NCBI GenBank assembly: GCA_029263215.1
Contig: JAJCXY010000002.1
Location: 1-64,000 of the forward strand
Reading direction: 5' to 3'
Length of the DNA: 64,000 nt
DNA from: Acidimicrobiales bacterium
GTDB lineage: Bacteria > Actinomycetota > Acidimicrobiia > Acidimicrobiales > Aldehydirespiratoraceae
In this document: positions 17,144 to 26,246 of the stretch, in pieces
Layout of the letters: each line of letters starts with the position of its first letter
How positions within the stretch are numbered: position 1 is the first letter of the stretch
Made by a program: the position numbers and the translations under genes
Notes under the pieces: model-generated
Seen by the model: only the letters and a program-made list of their open reading frames with translations
Told to the model about the DNA's origin: nothing
Database searches by the model: none

Positions 17144-19801
17144 TCAGGCCCCGGCCACATCCTCACGCCGGTGGCGGGCGCTGAACAACACCATCGCACC
17201 GCCGAGGCCGAGCAGCATGATCGCCCCGCCCACCCACCAGGTGAGTCCGTAGCGCAAGCCCGTGAACGCCAAGGCAGTCTCCGGGATCGCGGCGATGACC
17301 GATGGGATCGATTTCACCGCGAACTGGTCGGTGTTGTTGTCGAGGTCGATGTCGTAGCCCACCGAGGTGATGGTGGCACTGGCGGTGAGATCCGAGGTCG
17401 CGTCTAACACCGTGGTGACAACGTCGAAGTCGATTGTCCAGCCGCTGGCAACGGCTCCGAGCTCGCAACGCAGCACCGTGGCGTCGCGCCAGCACGTCGG
17501 TGCGGCTGCACCCGCTCCCGCGAACAGGGAGGCTCCCGACTCCGCTTCGCTCACAAGGAATGCCTCCCATGAGTCGAACGACCAGCTGTCGATGAGGCCA
17601 CCATCGGCGGGCTTCATCGAGATGACGGTGGCGGCAGCGGTGGCCGGTCCGTAGTTGACCGCCCGCAGCGAGTAGGTAACGACATCACCGTTGGAGGCTT
17701 CGGCTCGATCCACGCCAACAAATTCGATGGCGAGATCGACGATGGGGGTCGGATCCCGCCAATCGGGGATGGTGTCTCCGTCGCTGTCCGGTGCGACGAA
17801 TTCTCCGTCGATGATTGCTTCGGAGTTGTCGGAAAGACCGTCACCGTCGCTGTCGGTGTCCTCGTGATCGAACAGGCCGTCGCCATCAGTGTCGACCGGA
17901 TTCGCGCCGTCGCCGAACTCATCTTCGTTCAGGATCCCGTCGTCATCGAGGTCGTCGTCGAGGGAGTCGAGGTTGAACTGGGGCTCAGTCGTCGTGGTCG
18001 TCGTGGTCGGCGCCTCAGTTGACGTGGTCGTAGTCGACGTGGTCGTGGGCACCTCAGTCGTCGTGGTCGACGTAGTCGGCGCCTCAGTCGACGTGGACGT
18101 GGTCGTAGTCGACGTGGTTGTCGTAGTGGGGGCCTCAGTCGTCGTGGTCGTGGTAGTCGGGGCCTCAGTCGTCGTGGTCGTAGTCGACGTGGTTGTCGTA
18201 GTCGGCGCCTCAGTCGTGGTCGTGGTCGACGTGGTACCGAGGAGAGCACATCCGGTGGGATCGAACACGAACGCGTCGATCAGGTTGCCGTAGGAGCCGC
18301 GGCGATTGGCCGAGAAGAGGGAGGTGAAGACGATCCGAGTCGTGGTCTGGCCCTCGGGAACAACGTAGGTGCCGGAGTAATGCACCCAGCCCTGCCCGGT
18401 CTCGAATTCACCGATCGAGGTGAGGGTGTCGTCGTCGAGACCATCGTCGGGCCCAATGAGTACTTCCATCCCATCGAGGCCGGTTCGGCCCCGATGCCAG
18501 AAGCTCCACGTCATTTCCGCGCCGGGATTGGTGGCGACATCCTGGTAGATCGTGCCGGGACTGTTCGCGTTGAGCTCCGCGAACTGGCCTCCGTCGGGCG
18601 CCAACACCCGCTGGAAGCCACTGGTCCAGAACTCCATTCTCGCCGGTGAAGCCTCCCAACCAGAAACCCTGTTGACGCTGAGCCCGCTCCAGTTGCCCCT
18701 GATGGCCGGGTCCTCGAAGGACCCGTTGATCAGATGGCCACAGCCCGCTGCCGCCGGGTTGGCCACGGCGAGACTCACCATGCCGGTCTCGGTGCGGCAG
18801 CCAGATTCGTTGACCGTCACCCCGTCCGGAGTGCCGAGACACCGATCAGCAGTGTCGGCCACGCCGTCGCCATCCTCATCGCCCGAACTCGGCGACAGCA
18901 GCAGACCCATCGGACCCGCGCCCGTGTTGCGCACCTGGAGACTGACGGTGTTGGTGCCGACGACCCAGCCGATGGCAGCGTCGTCGGCATCGAGCGTGAA
19001 AGAGAACCCACAGCCGGTGCAGTAGCTCGCGGCAGTCCTTGAGATCCCGGTGGAGACACCGTTGACCCACACATTGTCGAGGACATCGTCGGCGTAGATG
19101 TCGAAGGCGAGCACGAGGTTGTCGGCGGTCTGCTGATCGACGATCTGGAAATCGCGGTGGAACACCGCGATTTCGCCTCGCGTCGCGGAGCAGTCGGATC
19201 CGCAGATCCACTCGGCGTTGGGCCAGGGGTTGGCGGCCCAAGTTCCGCCCCAACCCGGCACGCCGGTGGCTGCGGAGGTGGGGCCGCCCATGGTGTCGCT
19301 GATTCGCCAGTTCGGGTCGGCCTCGTCCCAGCCGACAACGCCGGCGCCGGTGCTTCCGGTTGAAAGCGATGCCACGTCGAAGAGCGTCCCGGGGACCTCA
19401 TCGACGGAGTAGGTGAACGCGTCGGAGCCGGCCCAATCACGGTCGGGGGTGTACTCGACGGTTCCGTTCACGAGATCCAGGGGCCCGAGTGTTCCGTGCT
19501 CCGGTCCGGCGGTCACCTGATAGGAGGTGATGTCGACATCGCCAGTGTCGTTGTCGGCGAACTCGATGACGACCGAGCTGTTCATGTCGAGCGCGGCGCC
19601 GTCGTCGGCCGCGTCGAGCTCACCATTGATAGCGCTCGCGCCCGGCTGTCGGTTGCCCACAGAGTTGGCGTAGAGGGCCGTGGTCGCCAAGCCCATCACT
19701 CCGAGCACCGCGAACACGCGGAGTGCCTTGCGGCGGCGTTCATCCGGGCCCGCGGTACCTGAGCCTGCTCGACGGTAAGGGGGCTGGGTCTGGGTGCTCA
19801 T
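17144..19801 (-). CDS. Large secreted, wall-anchored protein with Thr-rich stalk, calcium-type repeats and LAFTG sorting signal
   Basis: An 885-residue exported protein. A basic N-terminus (DERRRKALR) leads into a signal segment (VFAVLGVMGLATTALYANS). Residues about 40-500 are beta-rich domains, including a calcium-loop stretch (DEDGDGVADTADRC) and a jelly-roll-like region beginning INGSFEDPAIRGNW. Residues 521-604 are almost only Thr and Ser with TEAP units. Then come DTDGDGLFD and DSDGDGLSD thrombospondin-3-like loops and a DUF11-like domain (GDVVTYSLRAVNYGPATA). The end is a sorting signal: LAFTG at 844-848, a hydrophobic helix and ARHRRED. LAxTG is the motif of class E sortases. ATG 19801 is chosen; upstream residues to 19828 look non-coding. 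Confidence 0.8.
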   Translation of the reverse strand: MSTQTQPPYRRAGSGTAGPDERRRKALRVFAVLGVMGLATTALYANSVGNRQPGASAINGELDAADDGAALDMNSSVVIEFADNDTGDVDITSYQVTAGPEHGTLGPLDLVNGTVEYTPDRDWAGSDAFTYSVDEVPGTLFDVASLSTGSTGAGVVGWDEADPNWRISDTMGGPTSAATGVPGWGGTWAANPWPNAEWICGSDCSATRGEIAVFHRDFQIVDQQTADNLVLAFDIYADDVLDNVWVNGVSTGISRTAASYCTGCGFSFTLDADDAAIGWVVGTNTVSLQVRNTGAGPMGLLLSPSSGDEDGDGVADTADRCLGTPDGVTVNESGCRTETGMVSLAVANPAAAGCGHLINGSFEDPAIRGNWSGLSVNRVSGWEASPARMEFWTSGFQRVLAPDGGQFAELNANSPGTIYQDVATNPGAEMTWSFWHRGRTGLDGMEVLIGPDDGLDDDTLTSIGEFETGQGWVHYSGTYVVPEGQTTTRIVFTSLFSANRRGSYGNLIDAFVFDPTGCALLGTTSTTTTTEAPTTTTTSTTTTTTEAPTTTTTTTEAPTTTTTSTTTTSTSTEAPTTSTTTTEVPTTTSTTTTSTEAPTTTTTTTEPQFNLDSLDDDLDDDGILNEDEFGDGANPVDTDGDGLFDHEDTDSDGDGLSDNSEAIIDGEFVAPDSDGDTIPDWRDPTPIVDLAIEFVGVDRAEASNGDVVTYSLRAVNYGPATAAATVISMKPADGGLIDSWSFDSWEAFLVSEAESGASLFAGAGAAAPTCWRDATVLRCELGAVASGWTIDFDVVTTVLDATSDLTASATITSVGYDIDLDNNTDQFAVKSIPSVIAAIPETALAFTGLRYGLTWWVGGAIMLLGLGGAMVLFSARHRREDVAGA
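17989..18237. repeat. Degenerate minisatellite encoding the Thr/Ser/Glu-Ala-Pro stalk
   Basis: About 250 bp built from GTCGTGGTC/GTAGTCGAC trinucleotide-pair blocks punctuated by GCCTCAGT, which encodes the TEAP units. Seven such punctuations can be seen at irregular spacing of 9-14 codons. The repeat is in frame in the surface-protein gene, and such tracts often vary in length between strains. Confidence 0.8.
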
Positions 19802-19894
19802 GGCAGCGGTCTCCACGCGGTCGTCCAAAACCGCGATCGGCTCCTCCGCCCCGCTGTTTGAGTGCTCCCCGCCCCCCTACCCACCGCGGTATGA

Positions 19895-19932
19895 CCAAGG
19901 TCCTTGGTTCGGAAGGCTTTGGCCCGTGGGCC
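19895..19932. terminator. Two adjacent dyads downstream of the acyl-CoA ligase gene
   Basis: CCAAGG-T-CCTTGG (19895-19907) and GGCCC-GT-GGGCC (19921-19932) lie between the ligase stop and the surface-protein start. They could terminate the ligase mRNA or be operator sites for the surface gene; no U tract is seen. Confidence 0.3.
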
Positions 19933-19947
19933 GTACGACTCAGGTGG

Positions 19948-21498
19948 TCAGATGGTGCGGTTGGTTCCCGCCCAGTACTCATCACGAAGCAGGCGTTTGT
20001 AGAGCTTCCCGGTGGGGTGACGGGGTAGGTCTTCGCGGAAATCGACCGTTCGTGGGCACTTCACATCGGCGAGGTGCTCCAAGCAGTAGGCGATCAGTTG
20101 TTGGCCGAGCAGGCGGGCGCTCTCCTCGTCGACCGGCATCGCCGCCGGCTGCACCACCGCCTTGACCTCCTCACCAAAGTCCTCGTTGGGCACACCGATG
20201 ATGGCCACGTCGGTGACCTCGGGATGCATGGTGAGAATGTCCTCGGTCTCCTGGGGGTACACGTTCACGCCGCCCGTGATGATCATGTATGCCTTGCGAT
20301 CGGTGAGATAGAGGAATCCGTCCTCATCGAGGCGGCCGACATCGCCCAGTGTCGACCAGCCATTGGCGAGCCGCGAATCGGCGGTCTTTTCTGCGTCGCC
20401 GTGATATTCGAAGTTGCCGCCGTCCTCGAAATAGACGCCGCCTTCGGCTCCTACCGGCACCTCGTTGCCGTCGTCGTCGACAATGTGAACCGTGCCGACC
20501 AGCGCCTGTCCGACCGTGCCCGGGTGAGCCAGCCACTGCTCGCTGTTGCAGTAGACGAAGCCATTGCCTTCGGTACCGGCGTAGTACTCGTGAACGACCG
20601 GTCCCCACCACTCGATGAGCCTCTGCTTCACGTCGACCGGACACGGTGCTGCGGCGTGAACCACAGCGGCCAACGATGAGACGTCGTAGCGGGCCCGGGT
20701 GGCCTCGGGAAGCTTCAACATCCGAACGAACATGGTGGGGACGCACTGGGCAAAAGTGATCTGTTGTGTGTCGACCAACTCGATGAACTGTTCAGGATCG
20801 AAGTGCTCCATCACCACCACGGTGCCCCCGAGTGCATTCACCGCGAGGCAGAACCGGAGCGGAGCGGCATGGTAGAGCGGGGCCGGTGAGAGATAGCGGG
20901 TGTCGGAGTCGGCCCCGAAGATCAGGGCGGCGAGACCGGTGACACCGGTGCTCGTTTCCTCAAGAGGAGTGAACTCCATCTCCTGGAGCACACCCTTGGG
21001 GCGCCCCGTTGTGCCTGAGCTGTAAAGCATGTCAGTGCCCGCCACCCGGTTGGGGATCGGTTCGGGCGATGCCGCGGCAACGGCGTCTTCGTAGGAGTCG
21101 TAACCGTCGATGGTGGAGTCGACCATGAGCCTCAATTCGACCTCGGGCATCTGGTCGATCAACTCGGCCGCCTGATCTGCCTTGTAGGGCGAGGTGATGA
21201 ACGCCTTCGCCTCACAATTGTTGATCACATAAGCCATTTCCTCGGTGGTGAGCCTGCTGCTCATCGCGGTGTAGATCAGCCCCGCGTATATCGCACCCCA
21301 GCAAATCGACAGGTAGCTCGGATGGTTCTCCAGACAGAACGCAACATGATCGCCGGGGCGCAGGCCCATGTCTCGGAACACATTGCTCAGCCGGTTGGCC
21401 TCATCATCCATCTCCGCGTAGGTGATTACCCTTCCTGAGGTCGCCATTACGACGGCAGGATGATCGGGAGACGATGCGGCGTGGGCTCCGGGATACAC
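19948..21498 (-). CDS. Acyl-CoA synthetase (AMP-dependent, FadD-like)
   Basis: A 516-residue ANL-superfamily enzyme that adenylates a carboxylate and transfers it to CoA. The AMP-binding loop is LYSSGTTGRPKGV, the adenine motif is YYAGTEGNG, the hinge region is GWSTLGDVGRLDEDGFLYLTDR (shown in part), and the C-terminal lysine motif is PRHPTGKLYKR. The chain is shorter at the N-terminus than long-chain FadD enzymes. The start is GTG 21498, with TGGAGG five bases upstream. It probably activates fatty or other organic acids for the beta-oxidation genes in this window. Confidence 0.87.
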   Translation of the reverse strand: MYPGAHAASSPDHPAVVMATSGRVITYAEMDDEANRLSNVFRDMGLRPGDHVAFCLENHPSYLSICWGAIYAGLIYTAMSSRLTTEEMAYVINNCEAKAFITSPYKADQAAELIDQMPEVELRLMVDSTIDGYDSYEDAVAAASPEPIPNRVAGTDMLYSSGTTGRPKGVLQEMEFTPLEETSTGVTGLAALIFGADSDTRYLSPAPLYHAAPLRFCLAVNALGGTVVVMEHFDPEQFIELVDTQQITFAQCVPTMFVRMLKLPEATRARYDVSSLAAVVHAAAPCPVDVKQRLIEWWGPVVHEYYAGTEGNGFVYCNSEQWLAHPGTVGQALVGTVHIVDDDGNEVPVGAEGGVYFEDGGNFEYHGDAEKTADSRLANGWSTLGDVGRLDEDGFLYLTDRKAYMIITGGVNVYPQETEDILTMHPEVTDVAIIGVPNEDFGEEVKAVVQPAAMPVDEESARLLGQQLIAYCLEHLADVKCPRTVDFREDLPRHPTGKLYKRLLRDEYWAGTNRTI

Positions 21499-21532
21499 GA
21501 GACCTCCAGTGGTGAGACCACGGGAGGCTAGT

Positions 21533-22513
21533 TCAACCCGTGGACTCGACTCCCAACCGACTCATCAGATCGAGCACCCTCGCGGCGATCTCATCGCGTA
21601 TCGGCCTCACCGCTTCGATGCCCTCGCCGGCGGGATCGTCGAGAGGCCAGTCCTCGTAGCGCGTGCCGGGGTAGACGGGACACGCATCGCCGCATCCCAT
21701 CGTGACGACCAGATCGGCGTGTTCGATCTCAGAATCGGTCCAGCGCCGCGGCTCAGCGGTGCTGATGTCGATCCCGTGCTCGGCCATCGCCGCCACCGCT
21801 ACCGGGTTCACCACATCACCCGGCGCCGATCCCGCGCTCAGTACCTCGACCCGGCCCGCCGCGAGGTGGCGGAGGAATCCGGCTGCCATCTGGGATCGAC
21901 CCGCGTTGTGAACACAGAGGAACGCGACCACCGGCGCACTCGGCCCATCCTCGACTCGCAGATGTTGGCCGATGATGGATCCTGCCCGCCGCGATGCCAG
22001 GAAGCACACCGCTTCGACCAGGCCGGTGGGGTCGTCGACGAGTGGGTCCACGCCGATCGTGTTCACCCGTACGCCGTCGGGTCGATCATCCAGAGCGGGC
22101 CGCGCGGCTGCGCCGTCGCTGATTGCCACGATGCTGCCCCCAGAGGCGCGCAGATGCGACATGCAGGCGTCGGCCACAGTGGTGAACCCCTCGGTGACCG
22201 CCGAACCTGCCGCGTGGATGAGGGTGTGGATACCGCCCGCGGCCTCGGCGATGGCATCGACCGACGCAACGCAGGCACGACTGTCTTCGAGCTCCAGCCC
22301 CACCGTCCAGGCTCTTCTTCCCCATTCGCTGATGTCGGCAGCTACCGACTCCGCCACGGTGCTGTTGGTGCGATAGGTCAGCGCAACATCGGATCCGCGC
22401 ACTGCAAGCTCACGACATATCGCCGCTCCGGGTCGTCCGGACCCACCCACCACGAGAGCCGCGCCGCCCCGGTCGGCGAAGTCGTTAGTGAGATCGGTTC
22501 CATGCTCTGTCAT
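21533..22513 (-). CDS. Fusion of a degenerate SDR domain with a low-molecular-weight phosphatase-type arsenate reductase
   Basis: The 326-residue product has two parts. Residues 15-190 resemble an SDR (VVGGSGRPGAAI, IHAAGSAV, RVNTIGVDP), but the segment that should hold YxxxK is missing: ISDGAAARPA runs directly into GVRVN. Residues 193-326 are a complete ArsC of the LMW-PTPase type, with the P-loop Cys200 in CVHNAGRSQ and the TMGCGDACPVYPG and DWPLDDPAG blocks that carry the catalytic cysteines and aspartate. Arsenate reduction by the second half is likely. The role of the first half is unknown, perhaps structural or NAD(P)-binding. Confidence 0.75.
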   Translation of the reverse strand: MTEHGTDLTNDFADRGGAALVVGGSGRPGAAICRELAVRGSDVALTYRTNSTVAESVAADISEWGRRAWTVGLELEDSRACVASVDAIAEAAGGIHTLIHAAGSAVTEGFTTVADACMSHLRASGGSIVAISDGAAARPALDDRPDGVRVNTIGVDPLVDDPTGLVEAVCFLASRRAGSIIGQHLRVEDGPSAPVVAFLCVHNAGRSQMAAGFLRHLAAGRVEVLSAGSAPGDVVNPVAVAAMAEHGIDISTAEPRRWTDSEIEHADLVVTMGCGDACPVYPGTRYEDWPLDDPAGEGIEAVRPIRDEIAARVLDLMSRLGVESTG

Positions 22514-22542
22514 ACCAACAGAGTGGAGCCTAGGATCACGCG

Positions 22543-23451
22543 ATGCGAGTTGGGGTTTCGATCTCGTCCACCCATTTCACCGATGATCATCGGGTCGGCG
22601 CGCACTGGATGATCGAGCGCACCAGGGTCGCCCGAGATGCCGGGCTCGACTCACTGAGTCTCGGGGATCACCACTCCGTGCCGGTCCCCTACTACCAGGG
22701 TGTCCCGATGCTGGGCCGCCTGATGGCCGAGTGGACCACCGACCGCCCCATCGGCTGTCTCTTCCTCCTGCCCCTCTGGAATCCTGTGCTCGTCGCCGAA
22801 CAGGTGGGAACCCTCGCCAACCTCTGCGACGGCCCCTTCGTGGTGCAGACCGGTATCGGTGATGGCGACGGCCAATTCGCGGCGATGGGGTCCTCGCTCT
22901 CCGCTCGCGGGGCCGACCTCGACGAATCGATCCGCCTGATCAAGGCCCTATTGGGGGGCGAGACCGTATCGAGCGAACGTTTCGGCCTCACTGATGCCGT
23001 GGTGAACCCCCGCCCACCCCAACCCGTGGAGTGGTGGATCGGCGCCGGTGGCCCCGGCCCGCTCCGACGGGCGGCACGGGAGGGCGACGCTTGGTACGCC
23101 GGCCCGTGGGCCACCCCGGCCCAGATGTCGGAGATGACCTCCAACTATCGCGAGGCCTGTGATGCCGAGGGCCGGGAGGGCAGGATCTGCATGCGCAAGG
23201 ACGTCATCGTGTTGAACGATGCCAACCGCGCCCGCAGCCTCGGCGACGCACTGATCGAACGTGGATATCGGGGGCTGGGGAAGGAATCGGTGGCCTACGG
23301 CGGCGCCCAGGAAGTGCTCGAGCAGCTCGCCCCGTTCCGAGAAGCAGGAGTGGACGAGCTGATCGTTCGCTGCATGACGATCGATCAGGCCGATGCGCTC
23401 GAGACCCTCGAACTCTGTGGCGAGGTCAGGCGCTCGCTTCATCAGTCGTGA
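22543..23451 (+). CDS. Luciferase-like (LLM class) F420- or FMN-dependent oxidoreductase
   Basis: A 302-residue TIM-barrel enzyme. Markers are the opening strand VGVSISSTHF, GLDSLSLGDHHS, the cofactor region VVQTGIGDGDGQFAAMG, and PVEWWIGAGGPGPLRRAARE. In actinobacteria such proteins usually bind coenzyme F420, but FMN is possible. The substrate is unknown. The gene diverges from the SDR-arsenate reductase gene 30 bp away and its 3' end overlaps the GNAT gene on the opposite strand by 26 bp. Confidence 0.82.
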   Translation: MRVGVSISSTHFTDDHRVGAHWMIERTRVARDAGLDSLSLGDHHSVPVPYYQGVPMLGRLMAEWTTDRPIGCLFLLPLWNPVLVAEQVGTLANLCDGPFVVQTGIGDGDGQFAAMGSSLSARGADLDESIRLIKALLGGETVSSERFGLTDAVVNPRPPQPVEWWIGAGGPGPLRRAAREGDAWYAGPWATPAQMSEMTSNYREACDAEGREGRICMRKDVIVLNDANRARSLGDALIERGYRGLGKESVAYGGAQEVLEQLAPFREAGVDELIVRCMTIDQADALETLELCGEVRRSLHQS

Positions 23452-23983
23452 GGGCCCAGACCACTTCCATCCCCGACTCGCCGGGTAGATCGATCTCCAC
23501 ACGGCGACGCTCAGAGATCGAGTAGCCGAGCTTCTCGGCCACCCGCCCGCTGGCCCCATTGGCTTCGTCGTGATGGATCACGATGGTGCCCACATCGCTG
23601 AGTCCGTGCCCGGCTTCGGTGAGGAGTCGAGCCGCTTCGGTAGCGATGCCGGCACCGGCCCGGTCGGACCGCACCCAATAGCCGATCTCGATCACAGCCG
23701 GGCCCTGGCGTCGCATCAGTCCACAACGACCGATCACGTCGCCCGATGCCGGGTCGAGCATCACGTAGTCGTAGCCCTGATCGGTATCCCAGTTGACCTC
23801 GGCATCGATCAGGTTGGGCTCATACCCGGCTCCGTCGACAGGCGCTTCGGCGGCCCAGTCCATGAACAGCAATAACTCCGGCAGGCTGCGCTGCACTGCA
23901 TCGGCCATTTGGGACGCGTGAACCCGATGAGCCCGTGTGAGGGTCAACCGGGTCGACTCCAAGGTCTCGGGGGGACGGTCCAC
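23426..23983 (-). CDS. GNAT family N-acetyltransferase (RimJ/RimL type)
   Basis: A 185-residue acetyltransferase using acetyl-CoA. It opens with the RimJ-like LESTRLTLTRAHRVHASQ, and the acetyl-CoA-binding region IEIGYWVRSDRAGAGIATEA is a clear motif A (R/Q-x-x-G-x-G/A form). VAEKLGYSISERR follows. The acceptor is unknown; the family acetylates ribosomal proteins and small amines. It starts four bases after the molybdopterin gene stop on the same strand and is probably co-transcribed with it. Confidence 0.82.
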   Translation of the reverse strand: MDRPPETLESTRLTLTRAHRVHASQMADAVQRSLPELLLFMDWAAEAPVDGAGYEPNLIDAEVNWDTDQGYDYVMLDPASGDVIGRCGLMRRQGPAVIEIGYWVRSDRAGAGIATEAARLLTEAGHGLSDVGTIVIHHDEANGASGRVAEKLGYSISERRRVEIDLPGESGMEVVWALTTDEASA

Positions 23984-23986
23984 CGA

Positions 23987-26242
23987 TCAGGCGGGGGCGA
24001 CCTCGACGGCGATCGCGTTGAGCACGCTCGTGCCCGACAGGGGGTCAATTGCGGTCGGGTCGGTGAGGACATTGCTGTTGACACCGGAGTGCTTGCGGGC
24101 GATTTCGAGCCGCACCCCCGGCAGGTCGTGGCCCCACCCGTGGGGAAGGCTCACCACCCCCGTCATCATCGCGTCGGTGATTTCCACCGGAGCGATCACC
24201 TCGCCCACACGGGACCGCACCACCGCATCGGTTCCATCGATCAGTTGGAGGCGGGAGGCGTCGTCGGGGTTGACCTGAAGGGTGCAACGGGTCTTGCCCT
24301 TCACCAGCACCTCCACATTGTGCATCCACGAGTTGTTGGATCTCAGATGGCGGCGACCTATGAGCCTCAGCCTCCCGTCGGCGGCCTGCTCGGTCATGAC
24401 CGCACCGAGGCGCTCTAGTTCCTCCTCGAAGGGACCGGCGAACAGGTCGATCCGACCGTTTGGGCTGCTGAGCAACTCGGGCAGGCGGGGCATCAGAGCT
24501 CCGAGATCGATCCCGTGGGGGTTCGCCTTCAACTTCATCAGGGAGAGTCCGTCGGGGTCGACGCCGAACCCGTCGCCGTAGGGACCGGTCCGGAGCAACA
24601 CATCCAGGACTCGATCACATCCTGCGTCGCCATCGACCATCGCAAGGAGTTCGTCGACATCGCGGCCCTTCACCACGGACCCCACCGCCGCCACCTCAGC
24701 ACCCAAGAGCTCGCTGAGAACCTGACCATGGGCGATTTCGACGTCGCACTCGGGACCCATGCCGAGCGCGATAAGGGCAATCTTGGCAAGAATGTCGTCT
24801 TCGCCCGGGCCCTCGGCCTCGAACACCGGAGGCGACCAGTTGGCCACATTCCTCACCGAGAGTCCGTAGAAGGCAACGTCGTAGTGGCTCTTCTCGAGGG
24901 CACCCACCGGAGGGAGAATCACGTCGGCATGGCGGGTGGTCTCATTGACATAGATGTCGACACTGATCATCGCTTCGAGGGACTCCAGCGCCTGGTCCAT
25001 CCGCTCACCATCGGGGCATGACAGCACAGGGTTGCCGGCCACGGTGAACATTGCCTTCAACTGGCCGTCGCCGGGCTCGAGTATCTCGTCGGGCATGTCG
25101 GAGGCGGGAAGCTCACCCTGCACCTCGGGGTGGCCACTGACACGACTTGTCCATCGTCCCACCCGGTACTCACGACCCTGTCGCTCGGGCCTGACCCTCT
25201 CGATCGCCGCCTTGGGAAACATCGAGCCACCCGGGCGGTCGAGATTGCCGGTGACAATCGCGATCACGTCGATCAACCAGGAGGTGAGAGTGCCGAACTC
25301 GACAGTGGTGGTGCCGATCCGTCCGTGAACGGCAGCCGACTCCGCGTCGGCGATTTCCTCTGCCAACGACATGATCTGGGCGGCGGCGATCCCGGTGATC
25401 GACTCCGCGTACTCGGGTGAGAATGGCTCCACCGCTTCGGCGAGCTGATCGAGTCCGTCGACCAGCGCTCCCGTGAGGCCGACTGTCACACGGTCGGTGG
25501 CAATGAGGTGATGGACAATGGCCGCCAGCAACACGGCGTCGGTGCCGGGACGGATACGAAGATGAAGATCGGCTGCCTTGACGGTGCGGGTGTAGGCCGG
25601 ATCGATCACGATGACCCTCCCCCCTCGTTCGCGCACCCTCTTGATGCGGTTGGGGAATCCGGGAGCGGTGCAGATGGAGCCGTTGGAAACGAACGGATTC
25701 GTACCTATGAGCACAAGGAGCTTGGTGCGGTCGACATCGGGCACGGGCATCGCCGCGCCGCTGCCGTACAGATAGCCCGACGCGACGTGTCGGGGCATCT
25801 GGTCGACGGTGCTGGCAGTGAACCTGACGGCGCCGCCCAGGGCGTGCAAGAAGGGTCGGGTGTGGGTGCCGGAACCGAGGAGGTGGACATTGGGGTTGCC
25901 GAGATAGACACCGATCGACTCGTTGCCATGGGCCGAGCGCACCGCAGTGAGTTTTTCATCAACGATCTGCCAGGCTTCATCCCACTCGACCTCTTCGAAG
26001 ATCGGGGCGCCATCGGGAGCTGTACCGCGGCGGGCCAAGGGTTTCCGCAGACGATCGGGGTCCTCGTGAAGTTGTTTCATGGCGGACCCCTTCACACACA
26101 CGAACCCCTTGGAGAAGACATCGTCACGGTCTCCCCTGATGCGCTTGACGGTCTCGTCGCGAACATCGAACTGGAGGCCACAGGTGGCCTCACACAGCGG
26201 GCAGGTGCGAAAGACCGTGCGGTCTGCGGTGGCACCGGTCAT
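23987..26242 (-). CDS. Molybdopterin-dependent oxidoreductase with N-terminal 4Fe-4S site
   Basis: A 751-residue DMSO-reductase-superfamily enzyme. The N-terminal cluster motif is CPLCEATCG followed by VCVKG (C-x2-C-x3-C-x27-C). The bis-MGD-binding domains follow, including VLIGTNPFVSNG and VIDPAYTRTVKAADLHL, and the C-terminal cap domain with LPHGWGHD and a NVLTDPT segment. The residue at the Mo-ligand position was not clear to me. No Tat signal is seen, so a cytosolic location is likely, as in formate dehydrogenase-like or assimilatory enzymes. The start is ATG 26242, four bases after the DUF2269 stop. The substrate is unknown. Confidence 0.85.
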   Translation of the reverse strand: MTGATADRTVFRTCPLCEATCGLQFDVRDETVKRIRGDRDDVFSKGFVCVKGSAMKQLHEDPDRLRKPLARRGTAPDGAPIFEEVEWDEAWQIVDEKLTAVRSAHGNESIGVYLGNPNVHLLGSGTHTRPFLHALGGAVRFTASTVDQMPRHVASGYLYGSGAAMPVPDVDRTKLLVLIGTNPFVSNGSICTAPGFPNRIKRVRERGGRVIVIDPAYTRTVKAADLHLRIRPGTDAVLLAAIVHHLIATDRVTVGLTGALVDGLDQLAEAVEPFSPEYAESITGIAAAQIMSLAEEIADAESAAVHGRIGTTTVEFGTLTSWLIDVIAIVTGNLDRPGGSMFPKAAIERVRPERQGREYRVGRWTSRVSGHPEVQGELPASDMPDEILEPGDGQLKAMFTVAGNPVLSCPDGERMDQALESLEAMISVDIYVNETTRHADVILPPVGALEKSHYDVAFYGLSVRNVANWSPPVFEAEGPGEDDILAKIALIALGMGPECDVEIAHGQVLSELLGAEVAAVGSVVKGRDVDELLAMVDGDAGCDRVLDVLLRTGPYGDGFGVDPDGLSLMKLKANPHGIDLGALMPRLPELLSSPNGRIDLFAGPFEEELERLGAVMTEQAADGRLRLIGRRHLRSNNSWMHNVEVLVKGKTRCTLQVNPDDASRLQLIDGTDAVVRSRVGEVIAPVEITDAMMTGVVSLPHGWGHDLPGVRLEIARKHSGVNSNVLTDPTAIDPLSGTSVLNAIAVEVAPA

Positions 26243-26246
26243 TGGT

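Noticed and set aside
17989-18237. Regular repeats considered as a CRISPR array
   Set aside because: Units are in-frame Thr/Ser/TEAP codons with no fixed repeat-spacer pattern.
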